NCBI RefSeq assembly: GCF_011386835.1
Contig: NC_088795.1
Span: 118,375,434-118,439,433, forward strand
DNA from: Chrysemys picta bellii
Taxonomy: Eukaryota; Chordata; Testudines; Emydidae
Direction of reading: 5' to 3'
Length of the DNA: 64,000 nucleotides
Within the stretch, counting starts at the first letter, position 1. The number at the start of each line of letters is the position of its first letter. A program made the position numbers and the translations under genes. This document shows positions 50,825-64,000 of this stretch, one piece after another. The notes beneath the pieces are model-generated. The model was given only the letters and a program-made list of their open reading frames with translations, was not told where the DNA came from and ran no database searches.

Positions 50825-50847
50825 TTATTCATTCATTCATTCATTCA
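50825..50847. repeat. (ATTC)n microsatellite
   Basis: Six ATTC units. Confidence 0.9.
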
Positions 50848-52631
50848 ACCCACACACACACGAACTGTGTGCCTAACTTGTCCCAAAGTTTATGCATATT
50901 ACCGCATAAAATGCAACTGACCAATACTCAGCTTCCCTCTTAATAAAATAGTACAGCAAATGAACAGAGTGCAAAATGAGTGACAAAATCAATTTAATGC
51001 ATTTGTAATCACTATCTTTTGTATTATTTTCCACAGGAAGCAGCATGAAGCATCCACTGTGTATTTTAACAAAAAGCATAGAGAGGTTTGCTCTGTCTAA
51101 TAAGGGTCCTGCTGGTAGCTGTATCCCCACAGTCACAATGAATGAAATTGTATTTGTTCTTTCCAATAATACAGTACAATAATGGTAATCTCCTTTATAC
51201 AGTCAACAAAAATGGTTTGGATTGTGCTACAAAACTCATCAAGTGTCTGGCTGTAGGGGCTCAGAATGATTTAATACAAAATGTGTATCTCACTAAAAAT
51301 TTTGGTACCGAATTATAAAATTTGGTATGTCAATCAAATATAAGCCTTAGTTGACACTCAAGTAAGAGAAACTAAGATATATATTTTAAAAATTAATAAT
51401 TGAAAAGTTTAGATTGAGTAAAACAGTAATTTTCACTAAAAAATCTGCCGTATAATCATTTCAGTAAACAGAACGTTTTGTCTTCAGTGTTAATCTAAGT
51501 TCTATTAAGTTTCTACAGTACCAATCTATGCTGTAGGTGTGTGCACTGATAGATATAGGAAAAACTGCTTAGAAATGTGGCTGTTAATACAGAGCACAAT
51601 CTGGAAACTAAATAGGCTGGTGGACTTCTCTCTGGTGTAGCTTTTGATAAATGTCGGGTGCAAATTGCACAAGTCACTAATAACAGGTTCTTTACTCAGG
51701 CAACTACATAAATGTATTATAAGAGATGAGGTTGGTGAATTGCACAGAAACATGAGGACTTTATTTAGTACTTAAAATATACAAGTAAAATAGAACTCAT
51801 AGAAAAATATATTAAAGCAAGATAAAGATAACCAAACAACCCCCTAAGCTGAGCATACTCACAGCCTTATGGACACCCTTAGAAGAGAAAAGGGGAAGAA
51901 CAGTATGTGGAGAGCAGTATGAGCGGGCTCGACAGTACTAAGTCTTCTGCCATTCTGTCATCCCTGATGTCCCAACTAAAGGTTAATCAAACACCATATT
52001 TTATATCCCCTTTTCCTGACCACGTATGTCTGGGGATCATATTTAGATTGTTTTCTGGCCTTTAGTCCACGTACGGCTGTCTGGGAAACCATAACTGGAG
52101 TTCCAATTGTTGACATCAGGCATGTGCATAAATACCTTTCCCAATATTTCTAGTGTATCAGTGAGGTTAAATTCATGATTACACATACTAAAATCCCACC
52201 AAATCCCACGAAATGTTGTTTCGTCTTTCTGAGTAGTACTTGTTTATCAAAAGCTACATATTGCAAAAGCTCCTACAAACCTTATGACATTAGGTCAAAT
52301 ATTTATACTAATTTATGCTAACTGCTAGTCCTTGCTAAGCCTCATGATAACCATTATAACACTACTGGGCCTTAATTAAGCTTATTGTAAAGCCTATTTT
52401 GTTTTATTTTATTCCCCTGCTTTCATTATAGTGTTTCTTAAGCAGCTTAATTTAGTCTGACATATAGATTACCATTTATTCTCAGGTATGTACCTCCCAA
52501 GATCAGGTCAATATCCAAAGGTCAACGCTGGTAAAGGGAACCTTTTGATTTTCAGCATGGACTGACATTTTCGAATAGGCATGTGCAAAACTACACATTT
52601 TTGCTTTAACATAGATATGCAAAACTTCCAA

Positions 52632-52656
52632 TGCGCGCGCGCGCACACACACACAC
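52632..52656. repeat. (GC)n(CA)n microsatellite
   Basis: GCGCGCGCGCGC passes directly into CACACACACACA; alternating purine-pyrimidine throughout, so a potential Z-DNA former. Confidence 0.9.
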
Positions 52657-53250
52657 TGGGGTTACGCATGTAGGTGCATGCATGCCTGCACAACCCTGAT
52701 TTGCAACTATAATTCAGAGGATTTCCACACTGAAGCTACATATACACAAAAGTGCAAACGTGGCTTTGTGCACATCTGATTGAAAATCAGTCTACAGTTC
52801 CAGAGAAGGCAGCTTGTATTTTTCACTTTACTACAGATGTTTGATAGTTGAGTTATGTATAAACATTATTATTTCTAATTTTAACCATTTGGATGTTGTT
52901 CACATTCTACGGTGACTGGGGAAATATAAGTACTTAGATATATTAGATAATTTAGACTAGGGATATAATACAGTATTAGGTAATATTTTTTAAAATACAT
53001 ACATTGCAGCTAATTTTCATATTACTATTCATGTTGTCTCTCTGCTAGGGCAATGAAAAAACTTTCCAGTTTCATCTCTCTAGTTTGTTCTGGTAAAATT
53101 CATTTTCAGGTTCTCATACATTAGCTAACATGAGCTGCAGTTTTTGGATTCCACATTTTGCAAGAGAATGTCTGCTTTTTAAAAACAGATTCCATAGGAA
53201 TTTTTTTTTAAATAATGAAAACATTTTTATTGCTCCTGTCTGAAATCAAT

Positions 53251-53443
53251 TACACCTCTACCCCAATATAACATGACCCAATAGAACACGAATTCGGATA
53301 TGAAGTGGTAAACAGCGCTACGGGGGGAGCGGGGCTGTGCACTCCGGCGGATCAAAGCAAGTTCAATATAATGCAGTTTCACCTATAACGTGGTAAGATT
53401 TTTTTGGCTCCCGAGGACAGCGTTATATCAGGGTAGAGGTGTA
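53251..53443. mobile_element. Mariner/Tigger-type MITE
   Basis: Inverted ends TACACCTCTACCCCAATATA and TATATCAGGGTAGAGGTGTA, with TA at both outer edges. The interior repeats ATATAAC/ATATGAAG-type words next to each end (ATTCGGATATGAAGTGGTAA; TATAATGCAGTTTCACC). It is non-coding. Confidence 0.8.
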
Positions 53444-53975
53444 CATGAATAACACTGATATATGAGCAAAAGTTTTATACAGAATTTATTTTTAAATATT
53501 ACTTTATGACTGTACTTTTTATAGGTCAGTAGGAGTCTACAGAAGCATTGCTTATGTGAAGAATTTAATTTTAATAATATCTGTACATATATGAAAGCTC
53601 ATTATCCAGTTTTCAAAGCTTATTTTCATTTCAGCTTGCAAGGTCCACACCTTCAATAAAAAATGAATATAACTTTATTTTATTGTACGTACAGTCTGCT
53701 TGTTTTCAGATAATAGCCAATATGATCGACAGATAACGGGTGGATATGGTCTTATCTTTCATATTAGTTTTCCTGGTTGCAAACAAGGGAGGCCAAATGC
53801 TTGGACTGAAATTACTTGAGGGTGTCAAAAATCAGTCTTGAAAACTGGAAGTGAGCCTCAGCAATAACTATGGAGAGACTAGCTTTTTACCATATATGAG
53901 AAAACCCTCATCAAGATAAAGCATGTATTTGCCCAGAACCTTGTTACATTTAAATGACTATAAGGCAGTCAGATT

Positions 53976-54087
53976 TTGGGGGCCCCTTCCATAAAAAAAA
54001 AAGTTGCAATACTATAGAATATTATATTCTAGTGGGGGCCCCTGTGGGGCCCGAGGCAAATTGCCTCCCCACCCCCGAGCGGCCCTG
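53976..54087. mobile_element. hAT-type MITE, copy 2, truncated
   Basis: Reverse orientation relative to 34089-34260. It shares GGGGGCCCCTTCCAT, GTTGCAATACTATAGAATA and the terminal GCGGCCCTG. The opposite terminus (about 50 bp) is missing and no duplication is visible. Confidence 0.75.
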
Positions 54088-58782
<4,695 letters not shown>

Positions 58783-59932
58783 TGACTTTAGCAAAGCTTT
58801 TGATACGGTCTCCCACAGTATTCTTGCCGCCAAGTTAAAGAAGTATGGGCTGGATGAATGGACTGTAAGGTGGATAGAAAGCTGGCTAGATCGTCGGGCT
58901 CAACGGGTAGTGATCAATGGCTCCATGTCTAGTTGGCAGCCGGTTTCAAGCGGAGTGCCCCAAGGGTCGGTCCTGGGGCCGGTTTTGTTTAATATCTTTA
59001 TTAATGATCTGGAGGATGGTGTGGACTGCACTCTCAGCAAGTTTGCAGATGACACTAAACTAGGAGGCGTGGTAGATACACTAGAGGGTAGGGATCGGAT
59101 ACAGAGGGACCTAGACAAATTAGAGGATTGGGCCGAAAAAAACCTGATGAGGTTCAACAAGGACAAGTGCAGAGTCCTGCACTTAGGACGGAAGAATCCC
59201 ATGCACTGCTACAGACTAGGGACCGAATGGCTAGGTAGCAGTTCTGCAGAAAAGGACCTAGGGGTCACAGTGGACGAGAAGCTGGATATGAGTCAACAGT
59301 GTGCTCTTGTTGCCAAGAAGGCTAACGGCATTTTGGGCTGTATAAGTAGGGGCATTGCCAGCAGATCGAGGAACGTGATCGTTCCCCTTTATTCGACATT
59401 GGTGAGGCCTCATCTGGAATACTGTGTCCAGTTTTGGGCCCCACACTACAAGAAGGATGTGGAAAAATTGGAAAGAGTCCAGCGGAGGGCAACAAAAATG
59501 ATTCGGGGTCTGGAGCACATGACTTATGAGGAGAGGCTGAGGGAACTGGGATTGTTTAGTCTCCAGAAGAGAAGAATGAGGGGGGATTTGATAGCAGCCT
59601 TCAACTACCTGAAGGGGGGTTCCAAAGAGGATGGAGCTCGGCTGTTCTCAGTGGTGGCAGATGACAGAACAAGGAGCAATGGTCTCAAGTTGCAGTGGGG
59701 GAGGTCCAGGTTGGATATCAGGAAAAACTATTTCACTAGGAGGGTGGTGAAACACTGGAATGCGTTACCTAGGGAGGTGGTGGAGTCTCCTTCCTTGGAG
59801 GTTTTTAAGGCCCGGCTTGACAAAGCCCTGGCTGGGATGATTTAGCTGGGAATTGGTCCTGCTTTGAGCAGGAGGTTGGACTAGATGACCTCTTGAGGTC
59901 CCTTCCAACTCCGATATTCTATGATTCTATGA
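58783..59932 (+). mobile_element. Young CR1 LINE, 5' truncated at the RT domain
   Basis: Starts at the [11 protein letters not shown] codons of ORF2 and stays open for about 350 codons. It passes [24 protein letters not shown] and the C-terminus [19 protein letters not shown], then the 3' UTR and an ATTCTATGATTCTATGA tail. It is almost identical to the 41240-43455 copy: I count about 14 substitutions in about 1135 bp, apart from the 12-bp deletion in that copy. The first two codons of the open frame come from flanking DNA. Confidence 0.95.
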
Positions 59933-61681
59933 AACGTAGAAATAGAGACTGATTTAGGCATCCAAATTTGACAACTGGATTTGACTAATTTGACTAATCC
60001 CACACTGATTTAAATATATCACAGCTATTTTTTTAGGGATGGAAAAAGAAAGTTCATGGAATCTTGTTAAAACAAAACAAAGAAAAACCAACACTGTCCC
60101 ATGGATAAATCAGATGCAACAATTTATCAAGACACAGAGTAGTTAAAAATCAGTCTTATTCTACATATATTGTAGGTGAAGGGTAGTTTTTAACCTAAAG
60201 TAGTAAAGAGTGTGGTGGCTTCCGAGAGAATTTATTAACAACTGAGAAATTAGTCTTGAAATACATGTTTCCAAACAGCATTTACCCTCAAATGACTGAG
60301 CAGAGAGGAAGCCAGCAGAAGCATCAAGGAGGGCCGAAGTTATTTAGGAGCCTACGTCCCATTTTCAAAAATGCCTTTTGGATTTAGTGGCCTAAGTCTC
60401 ATGGGCAAATTGTTTTTTATTTCAAGAGACAGTTCCATGTATGCATAGACCCATGTACTATAAACTGAAGATGACAAATCTGTCAAGACAGCAGCAGCCT
60501 ATAAAAAAAGGTGTTTTTCACCCTGGACATCATTGATTTGAACTTCTACTCCACTGGCCTTTGTAAATTAAATCTTTAGCCTATGCATGTAGATCCAACA
60601 AAGATGCCAAAGCAATAGTTAGATTTTCGGCAAAAAAATGCAAAAGGTCATTCTTCCTTGACTGTCTTATACATTTTTATGTTAATCTGTATATGTTTAG
60701 GTTTAGACAATGTCTGAAAGACAAACATTTTCTTTAACCCACAGACTACACACTTAAAGAATATGCGATTCCAGCTTTGTTTCCCTTTACAAGCCATTTG
60801 CATATGTGAAAGACAAAATAAAACAATCAATAGAACTGTTGGGGTCTGTTAATGAAAACAAAGTTTTCATAGTAATCAGAGCTGCAATCAAAACCAGACT
60901 GATCAGGCATATAAGTTATATATGTTGTTTTATCCTCTATAAAAATAATTAAAATCCTCACCGTGGCTTGAACTATGTCTATATTATTCTCTCGTTTTAA
61001 CTTAAATTTTAAAAATACTTCATTCTTGCCATAATGATCCTATACAATATATTGTCAGACATTTAAGTTTCCTACCATGAGCTATTGTCCATTATGATGG
61101 CCAGGAGGATGGCCATCCATTTAAGGTCATTTTTAAATCAAGTACAATAGCTTTCCCCAAAAACTAAAATCTCCAGTCTGTATGTTTTATTACACAAAAT
61201 GTGTACACCAGCTTCACTTATTTTCAGCCAGCACACAAACGGCCTGATCCAATGCTCACTGAAGTCAACAGGAGTCTTTCTATTGAATTCAGTAGGCAAT
61301 GGCTCAGGCTCTAAATGTGAATCACTCAAACAATAGCAGAGCTCTCACAGTAACAGCAACAGCCATCCTGGATAAACAAGATCACTTTAGGACAACTTTT
61401 TGGACTACCAACTTAGAATTCAATTAATAATTATGTCATGTTCAAGGCCTACAAACAGAGAAGTTAACTAAAAACTTAAAATTCTCAGGAAGGCTGCAAC
61501 ATAACATTACTTTAGTTCTTCAAATCCAGAACTTTAACACATAAGAACCAGAGAGAGAGAGAGAGAGAGAAAACAGACTGCTCACTAAGGCTGAGAGGCA
61601 CAACTCACCCCATCTTGCTCTAAACTGGATCTTTGCACACTGACTGCTGAAATACCTAGATCGCACACTTTCCTCAGAGCC
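59933..61681. other. JAKMIP1 upstream intron, no gene seen
   Basis: No exon recognised. A (GA)n run lies at 61551-61570 and a TCAATG-type short repeat at about 61245-61310. Confidence 0.4.
61551..61570. repeat. (GA)n microsatellite
   Basis: Ten GA units. Confidence 0.9.
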
Positions 61682-62457
61682 CATAGATTCATAGATTCTA
61701 GGACTGGAAGGGACCTCGAGAGGTCATCGAGTCCAGTCCCCTGCCCGCATGGCAGGACCAAATACTCTCTAGACCATCCCTGATAGACATTTATCTAACC
61801 TACTCTTACATATCTCCAGAGATGGAGATTCCACAACCTCCCTAGGCAATTTATTCCAGTGTTTAACCACCCTGACAGTTAGGAACTTTTTCCTAATGTC
61901 CAACCTAGACCTCCCTTGCTGCAGTTTAAGCCCATTGCTTCTTGTTCTATCCTTAGAGGCTAAGATGAACAAGTTTTCTCCCTCCTCCTTATGACACCCT
62001 TTTAGATACCTGAAAACTGCTATCATGTCCCCTCTCAGTCTTCTCTTTTCCAAACTAAACAAACCCAATTCTTTCAGCCTTCCTTCATAGGTCACGTTCT
62101 CAAGACCTTTAATCATTCTTATTGCTCTTCTCTGGACCCTTTCCAATTTCTCCACATCTTTCTTGAAATGCGGTGCCCAGAACTGGACACAATACTCCAG
62201 CTGAGGCCTAACCAGAGCAGAGTAGAGCGGAAGAATGGCTTCTTGTGTCTTTTCCCATTCTGTATGTGTGAAATTGATTTTTTCTTCCTAAGTGGAGCAC
62301 TTTGCATTTGTCTTTGTTAAACTTCATCCTGTTTAACTCAGACCATTTCTCCAATTTGTCCAGATCATTTTGAATTATGACCCTGTCCTCCAAAGCAGTT
62401 GCAATCCCTCCCAGTTTGGTATCATCCGCAAACGTAATAAGCGTACTTTCTATGCCA
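61682..62457 (-). mobile_element. CR1 LINE 3' portion with an internal deletion
   Basis: Same subfamily as the copy at 10271-11815 ([38 protein letters not shown]). Relative to that copy, 140 bp are missing at about 62251 between two TCTT motifs, which shifts the frame. The 5' end falls just after the KFADDTKL region (here [13 protein letters not shown]), near 62457. Confidence 0.9.
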
Positions 62458-63555
62458 CTACCAGGCCCACTAGCCTGGAAGCAGGACCAAGAAAACCCTT
62501 GAGAATTCAAGGTGATAAATATGTAATTTTAACATTGTTTTAATACACCGCAGTTTAACACACCATAAACAAACACTGACTTTTGAAGCAATACTTTCTA
62601 CTAAAACCAGGGAGTGAATAGAGCGGTAAACATACCGGCTTTGTACTGACCACACTTGACACAATCATCATTAAAGTCGACAGCAGTTTAGAGGCTATGG
62701 TTCACACAATGCATTTCCAAACCAGATTAATGAACGTTCGGTTATATGGCAAACTACACAGCAGGACTAAAATCACACATGATGAAGAAAAGCTTGTACC
62801 TTTCCGTAATTACTTTAGAAGCAATGCTAGCTTAATTATACTAAAGAAACTGATACTTTTAAATATACATCAGCTTAAAAAAAATGAATAAAACTATTTA
62901 TTTTGTAATATTGTAATTTCACCCATTCTAATGTGATTAGTCATATTTTCAGATACAGATGGACTGCAATTTGATAACTTGTGCTGGGATCTCAGAGACA
63001 TGTCAGTCTTCCCTGCAGATGAGGGACAAAGCTTATCTCTATGCTCCAGGTTATCTTTGCATTGATCCAGCTACCGGCAGTCTGATCAATAAGCTTCCAA
63101 CATTTTTTCATATGGAAAAGTTTATAGCATGAGTAGATTTGAAAGGATTAGATTTGTATTGATAAAGGTTAGTAAATGTCGATTTCACTGTAGGTACACA
63201 CACACACACACACACACACAAATATTTCCATCAATAACAACCAAACTTTACAGATAAGCATATTAAGAAAAATGCTGCTTCAGAACTATTAGAGTTTGAT
63301 TTAAGGATGTTTACTTTGTATATTTTGACAATGTGATGTTGACAATTTGTGTTTTAATGGTTATAAAGTCTCAATTTTTTAATCTCAACATTGTTATATA
63401 ATTACTGTCCGACGCGCCCCCCCCTCCCTCCCAAATTTTCTGCAACTGTGAAATTTTAAATTGGTAAAAATAAAAAGATGCTTAAAACCCATATTTTTGT
63501 GGAATTGTGAAAATTTAAGTTGATAAAACAGAAAAATGGTTAAAAATTATCAACA
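62458..63555. other. JAKMIP1 upstream intron, no gene seen
   Basis: AT-rich. A CA run lies at 63196-63220 and a C-rich patch at about 63415-63430. No exon recognised. Confidence 0.4.
63196..63220. repeat. (CA)n microsatellite
   Basis: About 12 CA units. Confidence 0.95.
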
Positions 63556-63559
63556 TTAT

Positions 63560-64000
63560 CATGGTCTACACTATACAGTTAGGTCAACGTAAAGCAGCTT
63601 ATGTTTGACCTAATTATGTCAATGTTCACACTACAGCCTCGTCCGACCAATCTAAGTGCCATACTACACTGATACAATAACTCCACCTCCACAAGAGGTG
63701 TAGCACTTCTGTCGGTGTAGGTAGGGCAATGCAGCATCTGTTTTATTTATGCTACTTACATCGCTGTTGACTGTCTTTTCAATTTCACGTCCTGTCAATT
63801 TCACAGCACCATCCTAGAACCTAACTACCTTGGCTCCCCACTCCCAGCTGGGCTGCTGCCCAGAGGCTCCCTGCTGAGAAAGCTGAGAAGCTCAGGTGGC
63901 TGCCCCCTGCTCCTAGCTGAGAGCCTGTGGAGGTGCACAGAACTGAAAGCCCTGGCCCCATCAGTCGGTGGAAGCACTCCTGGTGAGGACATGCACCATC
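63560..64000. mobile_element. DNA transposon-like repeat running off the window
   Basis: Starts with GGTCTACACTATACAGTTAG and contains a palindrome around TAGGTCAACGTAAAGCAGC and GCAGCTTATGTTTGACCTA. CTACACTGATACAATAACTC and GTCGGTGTAGGTAGGGC follow. This wording resembles an abundant turtle DNA-transposon repeat; the right end is outside the window and the class is uncertain. Confidence 0.45.

Larger units (their letters stand above)
50700..53250. other. JAKMIP1 intron, no gene seen
   Basis: No exon recognised. The stretch 51840-52440 has repeat-like wording that may be an old LTR remnant, but no ends were found. A (GC)n(CA)n run lies at 52632-52656. Confidence 0.35.

Overview
The window is vertebrate nuclear DNA, most likely from a turtle (probably cryptodire). 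The repeats point there: young CR1 LINEs with the bird/reptile 3' end, a tRNA-headed SINE whose tail is the CR1 3' end, an RTE (BovB-like) LINE, a DIRS-type retrotransposon, MIR SINEs, and many hAT, mariner and Harbinger-type MITEs. There is no bacterial-style gene packing, CRISPR array or operon.

The only host gene I can support is on the minus strand: nine internal coding exons of JAKMIP1 (Janus kinase and microtubule-interacting protein 1), a neuronal and lymphoid coiled-coil protein. In transcript order the exons are 56488-56982, 37283-37492, 36328-36447, 29475-29621, 28490-28630, 26588-26647, 9253-9381, 5822-5950 and 1719-1802. They total 505 codons. Every exon is a multiple of three, every junction is phase 0, and every one has AG/GT borders. 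The exon with the start codon lies beyond the right edge and the 3' exons lie beyond the left edge.

The rest is intron, heavily colonised. From left to right: a mariner-like MITE with a GC-rich palindrome (3722-4384); a hAT-type MITE carrying a G-rich minisatellite (6506-7446, perfect 8-bp TSD); CR1 pieces (8921-9150 and 10271-11815, the latter with an open reverse transcriptase ORF); a Harbinger-type MITE containing a MIR (12551-13098, TSD TTA); a hAT MITE (16784-17006); a nearly full-length but broken RTE LINE (20322 to about 24280) split by a 748-bp solo LTR; a mariner-like MITE (25250-25579); a hAT MITE sitting 12 nt from a JAKMIP1 splice donor (26409-26575); a palindromic unit with a hammerhead-type core (29085-29273); a DIRS-like element (about 31290-34085); a tRNA/CR1 SINE (34415-34604); a 721-codon CR1 ORF (41240-43455); a second palindromic unit (45755-45976); a transposase-like ORF with a 30-bp micro-inversion (48626-50304); a mariner-type MITE (53251-53443); and a second young CR1 copy (58783-59932).

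The most interesting signal is a pair of palindromic mobile units, each ending in a ~32-bp tail and flanked by perfect 12-13 bp target-site duplications. One carries a complete hammerhead-ribozyme-type core in the sense orientation of the short JAKMIP1 intron between 29474 and 28631. The layout (inverted repeat, short tail, hammerhead, variable TSD) resembles Penelope-like elements; that assignment is inference.
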